The notes under the pieces were generated by a model. It had not been told where the DNA came from. It saw nothing but the letters and a program-made list of their open reading frames with translations, and made no database searches. DNA of 42,604 bases, taken from Planctomycetota bacterium. Lineage in GTDB: Bacteria > Planctomycetota > PLA2. Location of the stretch: positions 1 to 42,604 of the forward strand of contig JAJFFF010000056.1 in assembly GCA_021776785.1 (NCBI GenBank), read 5' to 3'. Positions 33,078 through 41,200 of this stretch are shown here, piece after piece (the stretch's first letter is position 1; every line of letters begins with the position of its first letter). The translations under genes and the position numbers were made by a program.

Positions 33078-33083
33078 ATCTTA
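33078..33083 (-). promoter_or_regulatory. -10 hexamer TAAGAT of secreted paralog B
   Basis: TAAGAT is followed by 7 nt and the ATG at 33070. The upstream CCGATTCTCG is shared with paralog A. Confidence 0.6.
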
Positions 33084-33094
33084 GCGAGAATCGG

Positions 33095-34918
33095 CTAGCG
33101 GGATTTCTTCGATGCGTGGCTCGGGCAGCCGCACCAGTTGGCGCCGAGTGCTTCAAGCGCGCGGGCGCTCGGGAGCGTTCCCGTGCCGGCCGGGCGCGAG
33201 CTGAGTTGCGACATGTCGCCGAGGCGCACCAGCGGATGAACGAGCATCAGCTTCGCCTGCTCGAGGCTAATCACCGGCGTGTCAATGCCGAGAATGCGCC
33301 AGTGCATCATGTAGTTGCCGCCCAACGACGTGCAGACCTCGTCGGTTTCGTCGGCCGGGCACTCCAGCGTGTCGGAGATGAAGTCGTGTCTACCGTTTTG
33401 CTCCACGGTATGAAGCAGGCCGAGGTAGTGGCCGATTTCGTGCGCGGTGACGTAGCCCGCGGTCGTGGTTGAGCCGAAGTCGAAATCAACCATCACGCCG
33501 GACGCCGGCGTTCCGTTTTGCGCGGACCCGGGGGCGGATGCGGCCACGCCAAGGGTGCCCCCGCCAAACGCCGTGCTGACGAAAAACAGGTTGAGGCGAA
33601 CATCGGGCGCCACATCCGAAGACGCCAGCATGTCGCGAAACTCGTCGTCGTCTTCCACGTCGTCCCAAGCGGCGTCGGTTAAGCGGTAGTACGTGATGTC
33701 GCCCAAGCGCAGATTCCGCTGCTCGAGAATGCGATCGGCTTCACCCAAGATCTCTTGCAGACGTGTGTCGGTTGCGGCTTCCTCCGCGGTGAGGCCGAGG
33801 CTGTCCGCCACGTACACGTTGAGATCCAAAATCCCCGACACCGGCTCGGCGTTCGGACGCCGGACGACGATGGCGCGCACTTCAATCGTGTCGGGCGGAA
33901 CACCCGAAGCGATCGAAAGACGGAAGCGATACGTGCCGCCACCCGGCGCAAGCTGAACGTCGTCGTCGTCGCTGCTCGGGGCGGTGACCACGAACACGTC
34001 GCGCAATGGATTCCAAACGAGCGGCCCCGTCAGCGCTTCGTTTTCGAAGACCGTTGTGCCCGGGCCCGTGAACTCGGCAAGCCCCATCGCCACGCCCTCC
34101 GGCCCGTTCGCCTCGATGGTGATGCTGACGGCGTCCGCATCGACATCGATTTCCAAAAAGCCAGTCTCCAGCCCGTCGATATCGACGTCGCCGAACTCGA
34201 AAATCTGAATCTCTTCGTAGATGGCGGCGTCGGCGTGCAGCGTCAACGTCAGCGGAACCGCGCTTGCCGAATGCCCGATCGTGAACGTGGTGTCCAGCGT
34301 AGCCGAGCCAAACGCCGGTTCGTAGGTGATCGAAAACGCGGTCGTTTGCCCCGGAAGCAGCGTTTGGGGTAATGCGGGCGTGAGCGTGAACCCCGTCGGG
34401 AGCGCGGAGAGCGTGGTGAGTTCCACCGGCGTTACGGTGCTCGCGTTGGTCACGCGCAACGCTTGCGCATCCGACTCGCCGACGTTCACCACACCGAACG
34501 TGATGGCGGCGTTGGCGACGGTGAGCTGCGGCTGCTCCGCGTCGGCGGTGAGGGTCACCTCGACGTCTTGAATCATGGTGGCGCCGGTGAAGCGCACGAT
34601 GAACCTTCCTGTGACTACGCCCGGCGCACGCGGTTCGAGCACCGTCGTCAGGTCGATCTCCGCGCCCGCCTCCACCGTTTGCGGGAGCTCGGTGGGAACG
34701 AGCAACACGTTGTCGGCGGGCTCGACCAATTCGGCCGTGGCCTCTTCGGTCAGCGGATTTTCGAGCGCCACGACCCGGGTCAGGGGCAGGTCCGCGCGAA
34801 CCACCGCGAAGTCAAATGATGCGAGGAGCGCTTCGAGCGTGACGATGCCCGGGCCGCCACCTCCGCCGCATCCCATGGCGCCAAACGCTAACCAACCACA
34901 AAGCAAAATCTGACGCAT
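33095..34918 (-). CDS. Lipoprotein zinc metalloprotease (metzincin, pappalysin-like) with ASH/choice-of-anchor-type domain
   Basis: The product is 607 residues from ATG 34918, with GAGG about 8 nt upstream; the frame is open to 35068 but the signal peptide starts here. The signal MRQILLCGWLAFGAMGC ends in a lipobox-like AMGC followed by a poly-Gly linker. Residues about 130-230 resemble an ASH/HYDIN-type Ig module (ITFGVVNVGESDAQALRVTNAS... PGQTTAFSITYEP). The catalytic domain carries the metzincin zinc motif HEIGHYLGLLH, with His493, Glu494, His497 and His503, and a Met-turn candidate NYMMHW. Cysteines near the active site (LECPADE, EVCTSL) are typical of pappalysin-type M43 enzymes. It should cleave extracellular or periplasmic proteins. 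It ends 24 nt upstream of paralog B and may be cotranscribed. Confidence 0.9.
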   Translation of the reverse strand: MRQILLCGWLAFGAMGCGGGGGPGIVTLEALLASFDFAVVRADLPLTRVVALENPLTEEATAELVEPADNVLLVPTELPQTVEAGAEIDLTTVLEPRAPGVVTGRFIVRFTGATMIQDVEVTLTADAEQPQLTVANAAITFGVVNVGESDAQALRVTNASTVTPVELTTLSALPTGFTLTPALPQTLLPGQTTAFSITYEPAFGSATLDTTFTIGHSASAVPLTLTLHADAAIYEEIQIFEFGDVDIDGLETGFLEIDVDADAVSITIEANGPEGVAMGLAEFTGPGTTVFENEALTGPLVWNPLRDVFVVTAPSSDDDDVQLAPGGGTYRFRLSIASGVPPDTIEVRAIVVRRPNAEPVSGILDLNVYVADSLGLTAEEAATDTRLQEILGEADRILEQRNLRLGDITYYRLTDAAWDDVEDDDEFRDMLASSDVAPDVRLNLFFVSTAFGGGTLGVAASAPGSAQNGTPASGVMVDFDFGSTTTAGYVTAHEIGHYLGLLHTVEQNGRHDFISDTLECPADETDEVCTSLGGNYMMHWRILGIDTPVISLEQAKLMLVHPLVRLGDMSQLSSRPAGTGTLPSARALEALGANWCGCPSHASKKSR

Positions 34919-35167
34919 GGGAAACCTCAACTCCGCCCGGTCCGCCCCGCACAGTGCGACCGTGGCTACCCGCGACATTGTGGCGGTTTTGGCCGACGGA
35001 AGTTCAGTTTTTGGCGCCCGGAGTCGCGGATCGGGCCGTGCGGGGCCGATTTGGGCGCAAACCCGCATGAATAGCGGCGTTTGCAGCCATCTAGTTTAGG
35101 CCGCCGGCACCCGCTGGCCGATAACCGGATAGAGATGCGTTGCGCAAAGAGCCGGGGTCCCGCTCCG
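34919..35167. other. Intergenic region without a recognisable gene
   Basis: The 249 bp lie between the start of the metalloprotease lipoprotein and the end of the methyltransferase at 35168. I see no convincing gene, strong dyad or T-tract terminator. A promoter for the metalloprotease is expected here, but I could not pick one. Confidence 0.5.
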
Positions 35168-35839
35168 TCAAGCCTTGGTCAGGGCCGTGATGCCCGACAC
35201 GATCGTCATGCGTGCGATCGAGGAGGGCTCGACGTCTTGCGCGGCCATCGCGCGTTTGCCCTTAAACAACTTGGTTCGATCTTCGCGCGCGACCTCGTCG
35301 ACCATCTCTTTGACGAGACGCGGGAGACCGCGACGCCCGTTTCGATGTCCGTCGCGCCACTTCGGCCAGTATCCGCAACCCCAGTCCTCGAGCAGGTAGA
35401 GACCGCCCGCGACGAGGTGGTTGTAGAACAGATGGTCGAACGTCGCGCGCGTCGGTCGGTAGAGGTGGCTGGCGTCGTCGATGACGATGTCGATCTCATC
35501 GCCGCCAAACATCTCTTGGATCGACGCCGACAAGAATGCGCGGTCGTCTTGGGACCCGATGCGCAACGCGACGCGCTTGTCGAGACCTTCGTCGCGCAGG
35601 TGTCCGCGCAGGGCCTCGCCGGGCTCGCGGATGTCGATGCCGAGCAGCCGCGCCTTCTCGAAGTAGCGCGCAAACAGGAGCAGCGAGCCGCCTTCGCGGA
35701 CGCCGACTTCGACGATGCGCAGCGGTCGATCCCGCAGCGGCGCGAACAGCTCCTCGTAAAACGCCAGAAACCGATCGCTCTTGTCGGTGTCGGCAACGGT
35801 GCGCGTTTTCTGCGCCAGGTTTGCGAGTTCTTGTTCCAT
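35168..35839 (-). CDS. SAM-dependent methyltransferase of the sugar/cephalosporin-hydroxylase-like type
   Basis: The product is 223 residues if it starts at ATG 35839 (MEQELANLAQKT); ATGs at 35848 and 35857 are in frame and possible. Motif I is RIVEVGVREGGSLLLFARYF, followed by LLGIDIRE. The DEIDIVIDDASHLYRPTRATFDHLF segment carries the metal-binding acidic and His residues seen in MycE/RebM-like and CmcI-type sugar O-methyltransferases. GGLYLLEDWGCGYWPKW follows. It is cytoplasmic and probably methylates a glycan sugar precursor. It is divergent from the KpsS-like gene with 44 nt between starts, at the left edge of the surface-polysaccharide locus. Confidence 0.85.
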   Translation of the reverse strand: MEQELANLAQKTRTVADTDKSDRFLAFYEELFAPLRDRPLRIVEVGVREGGSLLLFARYFEKARLLGIDIREPGEALRGHLRDEGLDKRVALRIGSQDDRAFLSASIQEMFGGDEIDIVIDDASHLYRPTRATFDHLFYNHLVAGGLYLLEDWGCGYWPKWRDGHRNGRRGLPRLVKEMVDEVAREDRTKLFKGKRAMAAQDVEPSSIARMTIVSGITALTKA

Positions 35840-35883
35840 GGGCCTCATGGGTGTCATCGGCTCGCGGGTGCGGGGCGCTTGAG

Positions 35884-37197
35884 ATGACTCGCTCGACGAG
35901 CTCCCCGGCCGCGGTGGCTTCGGCGCCTTCGGCGGCGGTCTCGACCGCCCCGCGCCGCTTTCTGATCGCGGCCTGCGACGACGGCGCCCAGCGGATCTTT
36001 GTGCCCGCCGGGCGGCGTTTGCGCGAACGCGGCCACGTCGTCACGCACTTCGCTCCATTCCTCCGCGACCGGTATTTTCTCCGGCGCGCCGGCGAGTCTC
36101 CGCTTTGGCCGACGTGGTCGGACGCGACGGCGGATCTGCCGCCCGAGCTCGAAGCGGCGGTGGCTTTGCGCGCGAAAACCGGCGGCATCTCGGCGGTTCG
36201 CGACCTCCGCCGCTTTGCGCGCGTGCTGCTGGCCGCGGCGCATCGGTACGTGCCCGAATTCGATGCGGTCGTCGTTTGGAACGGATACGAATTGCGTGCA
36301 GCCACTGTGGCCTACGTCGCGCGTCTTCACAACTTGCCCGTGCTCGTGGCCGAGAACGGTTTGTTTCCGCAGACCGTGCAGTTGGATCGCGACGGGGCGA
36401 ACGCGGCGTCCGCGACGGCGCGCGTGATCGCTACGCAGGCGGCGACGCACGATCCGTTGGCGCTTGCCGACGTCGCGGCCGGCCCGGATCCTTCGGCGCC
36501 CGCTTGGTTTCGCGCCGGCGTCACGTTGCTCGAATGGGCCGAGGCGTTGTGGCGTCCGGGTTGGGCGCGGTTCTCGCTGCGGTGTCGCTGGGAAGAGGGG
36601 CGCGGGCGCACCGAGCACGCGGGCGCGTTGCCCGGCGACGCGGTGGAGCTGGAGCCGGGTTATGTCTTTGTGCCGCTGCAGGTTCACGACGACACCCAAC
36701 TTCTGTGCCACGGCGAGTGGGTCGATTCGATGGCGACTTTGCTCGACGCGGTGGCGCACGCGGCGGGCGCGCGTCCGGTCATGGTGCGCGAGCATCCCGC
36801 GGATGTGGGACGCGCCGACTACGCGGTGTTGCGTAAGCAGTTCCCGCAGTTCACGTGGACGCGTCGCCGCGACCTGGACGCAAGCATGCGCGCCGCGGGG
36901 GCGGTGGTCACCGTGAACTCAACCGTCGGCCTTACCGCTTTGCGTTTGGGGCGCCCGGTGGTCGTGTGCGGTCACGCGGTGTACGGCGTGGATGGCGCCG
37001 TCGAGCGCGCGCTTTCCCCGGCGGATGTGGGCCGCGCGTTGGACGTGGCGTTGGCGCGTACGCAAGCCCCCGCGCTTGCGTCATGCGTCCTCGGCCACCT
37101 GTACGAAAACCAACATGTCGCGTTGGATCGGTGGCAGCCCGACGACGCGGGGATCGCGCGGCTTGCGCATCGCATCGAGGAGCTGGCGTGTCGCTAG
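35884..37197 (+). CDS. Capsular polysaccharide biosynthesis protein, KpsS/KpsC-like glycosyltransferase
   Basis: The product is 437 residues from ATG 35884; the open frame extends upstream only as antiphase of the methyltransferase. Family-type landmarks are present: a Rossmann-like start FLIAACDDGAQRIFVPAGRRLRERGH, LPVLVAENGLFPQTVQLD, YVFVPLQVHDDTQLL, MVREHPADVGRADY and VTVNSTVGLTALRLGRPVVVCG. These match the Capsule_synth (KpsC/KpsS, Kdo-transferase-type) fold that in other bacteria builds or exports capsule on a lipid anchor. It has no signal peptide. It starts a run of plus-strand genes with overlapping ends (the next gene overlaps by 10 nt). No -10 is certain; the promoter must lie within the 44-bp divergent gap or the neighbour. 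Confidence 0.87.
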   Translation: MTRSTSSPAAVASAPSAAVSTAPRRFLIAACDDGAQRIFVPAGRRLRERGHVVTHFAPFLRDRYFLRRAGESPLWPTWSDATADLPPELEAAVALRAKTGGISAVRDLRRFARVLLAAAHRYVPEFDAVVVWNGYELRAATVAYVARLHNLPVLVAENGLFPQTVQLDRDGANAASATARVIATQAATHDPLALADVAAGPDPSAPAWFRAGVTLLEWAEALWRPGWARFSLRCRWEEGRGRTEHAGALPGDAVELEPGYVFVPLQVHDDTQLLCHGEWVDSMATLLDAVAHAAGARPVMVREHPADVGRADYAVLRKQFPQFTWTRRRDLDASMRAAGAVVTVNSTVGLTALRLGRPVVVCGHAVYGVDGAVERALSPADVGRALDVALARTQAPALASCVLGHLYENQHVALDRWQPDDAGIARLAHRIEELACR

Positions 37198-38111
37198 ACG
37201 TGTCGATCCTCATTCCGACGTGGGGCCGTGCGGAGCCGTTGGCGCGCTGCTTGGCGGCGGTTGTCGCTTCGGCGGAGGCGTCGGGTGCGCGTTACGAGAT
37301 CTTGACTATTCACGCACCTGACGACGGCGCATCGATGGCGATGGTAAAAGAGCGGTTCCCGCGCGTCGCGGTGCACGCGACGGGCGAGCGCAACCTCGCC
37401 TTGCAACGCAACGTCGGCGCCCAAAACGCAAACGGCGCGATCGTTGTTTACATCGACGACGACGCTTGGCCCCAGGCTCCGTGGTTACAACACATGCTGG
37501 CGCCGTTTCGCGAAACGGACGTGGGTGCTGTGGGCGGGCGCGTTCTGTCCGAGGACGGTTCGCCGCAGGTCGAAGCGATGGCCGTGACGCGGTTTGGCCG
37601 CCAGCGTGCGTTGGCCGGCGACGGCGCGTGCCCGGACGGCTACTACGCAACGCTTGCGGGTGGCAATTTTGCTGTGCGCCGCGACGCGTTGCTTGCTGTG
37701 GGCGGTTTCGACGAGAACTACCGCTATCACTACGAGGACACGGACTTTCAACTGCGGCTGCACGACGCGGGGCTGACGCTTCGCTACGAAGCGGGCGCCG
37801 CGGTTTATCACGAGCAAGCCGTTGGTCCGCACCGGCGTTCGCGGTACGACCGCGACTGGAAGACGATCGTCGCGAACACGGTGTACTTCGCATTTCGCCA
37901 CGTCAAACGTGGACGCTTTCGTTTGTGGTTTGTGCCCGTGCTGATGCAGATTCCGAAAACCGCGCGCGCGATTGCGTGGCTGTTCCGCGGTCGTCTGGGC
38001 TGGGGCGGGCTGGGCCGATTCCTATCCGGGCAGTGCCGCGGTTTATGGACCGGGTATCGAATGGGACGTAGCGCGAGCCCGCGACTCCCGTTCTTGCGAG
38101 GTGTGTCGTGA
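37188..38111 (+). CDS. Family 2 glycosyltransferase
   Basis: The product is 307 residues from GTG 37188, with GAGGAG at 37177-37182 giving a 5-nt spacer and a 10-nt overlap with the preceding gene. The GT-A fold is clear: VSILIPTWGRAEPLARCLAAV, ALQRNVGAQNANGAIVVYIDDDAWP with the metal-binding DDD, GGRVL, LAGGNFAVRRDALLAVGGFDENYRYHYEDTDFQLRL with the acceptor-side ED, and a basic, partly hydrophobic C-terminus that may touch the membrane. It adds a sugar to the surface polysaccharide, donor unknown. Its stop overlaps the GTG of the flippase fusion by 4 nt. Confidence 0.92.
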   Translation: MSLDVSILIPTWGRAEPLARCLAAVVASAEASGARYEILTIHAPDDGASMAMVKERFPRVAVHATGERNLALQRNVGAQNANGAIVVYIDDDAWPQAPWLQHMLAPFRETDVGAVGGRVLSEDGSPQVEAMAVTRFGRQRALAGDGACPDGYYATLAGGNFAVRRDALLAVGGFDENYRYHYEDTDFQLRLHDAGLTLRYEAGAAVYHEQAVGPHRRSRYDRDWKTIVANTVYFAFRHVKRGRFRLWFVPVLMQIPKTARAIAWLFRGRLGWGGLGRFLSGQCRGLWTGYRMGRSASPRLPFLRGVS

Positions 38112-40489
38112 GCCGCGGCGTGCGCGAGGCTCTCGTGGCACTCGGCGCGGGCGCGTTGGTGCAGCGCGTGGCGCAGATGGTCGCGACGATTATCTTGGCG
38201 CGGACGCTGGGCGTGGCCGGCCTGGGCGAGTTGGCGTTCTCGATCCAGCTCGGCATGGTGTTGATCTATTTGGCGGACTCCGGCGTGCGTGCGGTTGTGG
38301 TGCGCGAAGCCGCGGCGCAGCCCGATCAAGCGCGGCAATGGCTGTATGCGTCCATGCGCATCCGCTTGATGTTGGCGGCCGCGCTGTACGTGCCGTTCGC
38401 GGCGCTCGTGTTGTCGTTCGCGTCGCAACCCGCGTTGTTACTCGTGTGCGGGGCGCTGGTGTTCCCCGCTGTCTTCGACCTCAAGGGGATCGCGGACGCG
38501 TTGGGGAAGACGCGGCGCGAAGTCGAACTCGAAGGCCTCACGACGATGGCGCACGTCGCGTTGGTGGCTGGGCTGGCGCTGTTCGGCGTGAAGGCGCTGG
38601 TCTGGTATGCGGTGGCGCAGCTCGGCGCCCGGTTGGTGTACGCGCTGCCGGTCGTCGCATGGATTCGCGGGGGGCCGCGCGAACTTCCGGCCGACGCGCG
38701 GCGGCTGCTTCGCATGGCGGGCCCGCTCTCGGTCGCGCAGCTGGCGAACAATCTCGTGTACGCGAGCGACATCATCTTGTTGCGTTGGTTGGCCGGCGCC
38801 TCCGCGGCGGGCTTGTACACCGTGGCGAAGCGCTTGGCCGTCGGCGCCGAAGTGCCCGTCTCGATCGTTGGGCGTCTCGTGCAGCCACACATCCATCACG
38901 CCGCGTCCCGCGGTGATGCGGGCGCGACTTTGGAGCGCGCGCAACGCGCGGCAGCGTACGCGATCATTCCGATTGCGGCGGGCGGATGCGTGGTCGCCGG
39001 ACCTCTGCTCGCGTACCTATTCGGCCCGTCGTTTCATGGCGCCGCTTGGACGTTGCGGTGGCTCCTCGTCGGTTCCGCGATCCTCGGGGTCGGCTCCCGC
39101 TACGGCAACATGTTGTTTGCGCAGCGTCGCCACCGGCCTTATCTGGTCGGGCTCTCGCTTTGCCTCGCGAGCAACATCGTGTTGTCGATCGCGTTGATCC
39201 CGTTTTTTGGCGCGGCCGGCTCGGCAGCCGCCTCCGCACTCGCGGTGTTGATCGCCGCGACGCATGCCAATTTGTCGCTCCGACCGCACCTAACGTTTCG
39301 CACGGGTGCGCCGCTCGTCGCCCCGACCGTTGTCGCGACGATGGTCGTTTTAGCCGCTTGGCTGGCCAACGACTGGCACCCGCTCGTGGTTGTGTTTCTA
39401 GGTGGCGTGGCTGCGGGTCTTGGCTTACTGATGTTTGAGTGGCGCGGGCGCCTGAGTTCGATCGGGGCCGGCCTCACGCGCAGCAGCGGATGGCAAGCAG
39501 GGCAAGCTATGGCGCCGGAGTTCACGCCCCAGCCCGTTCTTCCGGCGAGCCCCGACGAGTGCGCTGCGGTGATCGTGAACTATCGCAGCGCGGATCTGAC
39601 GATCGGTTGCGTCAACAGTTTGGCGCGCACAGCACCCGAGCTAAACATCTTCGTCGTCGAGAACGGATCCGAAGATGACTCGCGCGAAGTGCTTACGTGC
39701 GGGCTCGATGACGCCGAGCTGATCGTGTCCGAAAAAAACCTCGGGTTTGGCGGCGGCTGCAACCTCGGGATCGAGCGTGCGCTCGCCAACCCGCGCGTGC
39801 GTTACGTACTCCTGGTGAATCCGGATGCCGAAGCCGAACCGGAAATGGTCGCGCATCTCCTTGAGACGGCGGCGCGTCATCCGGAAGCCGGCATCGTCGG
39901 CGGCCGTGTGCTGAGTATGGACGGCGAAAGCGTGCACTACGAGAACGGCCGGTTTACGTGGTGGTCGCTCGCGTCCGGCCACGCGCCCGCGCCCGAGGGC
40001 AAGGATGGGAAAGCGGTCGAGTTTGATACAGAGTTCATCACGGGCGCGCTCATGCTGATTGACGCGTCGCTTTTGCGCGATGGGCTCGCGTTTGACGAGA
40101 ACTACTTTCTCTACGTCGAGGACTTAGACCTTTGCCGTCAGGTGCGCGCGCGCGGGCGAACCCTACGCGTGACGACAAAAGCGCGACTCCGCCACATGGA
40201 TGGCGGGACCCAGCGTGGCGACGGCGCCATTTTGGGCAACATGCGCCCGCTCCAACTGCAATGCATGACGCGCGGCAAAGTGTATTTCGCACGCAAGTGG
40301 CTGCCGTGGGGTCAGCGCCTCATCGCGCTCGCCGTGATCACGATTGCCAAGCCGCTCGCGGGTGTCGTGCGCTTCGCCGCCGTGCGATTTCTGCCTCTCT
40401 ATTTCCGCGCCATCCGCGAAGGATTCGCGATGGATGTAGGAAAGACCGCTCGCCGTCCGATAACCGAGAAGGAGACGATCACGAACTGA
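38108..40489 (+). CDS. Wzx-type flippase fused to a family 2 glycosyltransferase
   Basis: The product is 793 residues in one frame from GTG 38108, which overlaps the previous stop by 4 nt. Residues 1-450 form a polysaccharide transporter of the PST/MATE kind with many hydrophobic spans, starting LVALGAGALVQRVAQMVATIILARTLGVAGLGELAF. A linker (about 455-480) leads to a GT2 domain at about 482-793: AAVIVNYRSADLTIGCVNSL, VSEKNLGFGGGCNLGIERAL, VLLVNPDAEAEP (DxD) and FITGALMLIDASLL...FLYVEDLDLCRQVRARG, close to rhamnosyltransferase WbbL-like enzymes. The two functions are usually separate proteins. The frame has no stop between them, and ATG 39510 could serve as an internal start. Confidence 0.9.
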   Translation: MSRGVREALVALGAGALVQRVAQMVATIILARTLGVAGLGELAFSIQLGMVLIYLADSGVRAVVVREAAAQPDQARQWLYASMRIRLMLAAALYVPFAALVLSFASQPALLLVCGALVFPAVFDLKGIADALGKTRREVELEGLTTMAHVALVAGLALFGVKALVWYAVAQLGARLVYALPVVAWIRGGPRELPADARRLLRMAGPLSVAQLANNLVYASDIILLRWLAGASAAGLYTVAKRLAVGAEVPVSIVGRLVQPHIHHAASRGDAGATLERAQRAAAYAIIPIAAGGCVVAGPLLAYLFGPSFHGAAWTLRWLLVGSAILGVGSRYGNMLFAQRRHRPYLVGLSLCLASNIVLSIALIPFFGAAGSAAASALAVLIAATHANLSLRPHLTFRTGAPLVAPTVVATMVVLAAWLANDWHPLVVVFLGGVAAGLGLLMFEWRGRLSSIGAGLTRSSGWQAGQAMAPEFTPQPVLPASPDECAAVIVNYRSADLTIGCVNSLARTAPELNIFVVENGSEDDSREVLTCGLDDAELIVSEKNLGFGGGCNLGIERALANPRVRYVLLVNPDAEAEPEMVAHLLETAARHPEAGIVGGRVLSMDGESVHYENGRFTWWSLASGHAPAPEGKDGKAVEFDTEFITGALMLIDASLLRDGLAFDENYFLYVEDLDLCRQVRARGRTLRVTTKARLRHMDGGTQRGDGAILGNMRPLQLQCMTRGKVYFARKWLPWGQRLIALAVITIAKPLAGVVRFAAVRFLPLYFRAIREGFAMDVGKTARRPITEKETITN

Positions 40490-40500
40490 TCGCCAAACCT

Positions 40501-41184
40501 GTGCTGATTCGACTCATTAAACGTGTACCCCCGCTCCTCGCGCTCTATCGCAAGATCACGGGGCAGGGTTCGCGCGAACGTCAGATGGGCGAGACGCTCG
40601 CTGACATCGACCCCAAGCATCTCGCGCGCTACCAAAAGGCGTGCGAGTGGTTAGAGCCCGGTCACCGCGTGCTCGACGTGGCGTGCGGTTGCGGCTACGG
40701 ATCCGCCGTCCTGGCCGACGCGGGCGCGGGCAAGGTGTTCGGCGTCGACATTTCTGAGGATGCGCTCGAACACGCACGCCAGCACTACGGGACCAACGCC
40801 GCGGTGACGTTTCTCAAAGGCGACCTCGACTCGCCGGAGTGGAAACAAAACGTCGGCGAAGAACCGTTCCAGTTGGCGGTGAGCTTGGAGACGTTGGAGC
40901 ACATGCCGGATCCGCGGCACTACCTGCGCGATCTTGCTGAGTTGATGGCGCCGGGCGGGCGGCTCGTCGTTTCGTCTCCGAACGCGGAGGCGAATCCGTT
41001 GGTTGTGGACGGCGTCAAAGTGAATCCGTTTCACCACAAGCATTGGACCGTCGACGAGTTGGAGTCGATGTTGCCCGAGACCGGGTTTTCGCTCGAAACG
41101 TGGTTTGGTCAAACCGAGGATGACATGGTGGAGCGCGGCGCGCGCGACGAAGCCAAGTACTTGCTCGCGGTGGCGCGGCGCTAG
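40501..41184 (+). CDS. Class I SAM-dependent methyltransferase of the glycan locus
   Basis: The product is 227 residues if it starts at GTG 40501. The frame is open upstream, and a CTG at 40486 would create a CTGA overlap with the previous stop and lies 11 nt after AAGGAG (40469-40474), so a non-standard start is possible. Motif I is RVLDVACGCGYGSAVLADAG, followed by VFGVDIS, then FQLAVSLETLEHMPDP and MAPGGRLVVSSPN. It is a Methyltransf_11-type enzyme, cytoplasmic, probably acting on a polysaccharide sugar or its lipid-linked precursor. It is part of the 35884-41836 operon; the next gene starts 16 nt later. Confidence 0.87.
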   Translation: MLIRLIKRVPPLLALYRKITGQGSRERQMGETLADIDPKHLARYQKACEWLEPGHRVLDVACGCGYGSAVLADAGAGKVFGVDISEDALEHARQHYGTNAAVTFLKGDLDSPEWKQNVGEEPFQLAVSLETLEHMPDPRHYLRDLAELMAPGGRLVVSSPNAEANPLVVDGVKVNPFHHKHWTVDELESMLPETGFSLETWFGQTEDDMVERGARDEAKYLLAVARR

Positions 41185-41200
41185 GACTGAAGGACACGCG

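Noticed and set aside
31988..33472. Plus-strand frame of 494 codons
   Set aside because: It crosses two well-supported minus-strand genes and encodes a His/Arg-rich sequence without motifs; it is a shadow.
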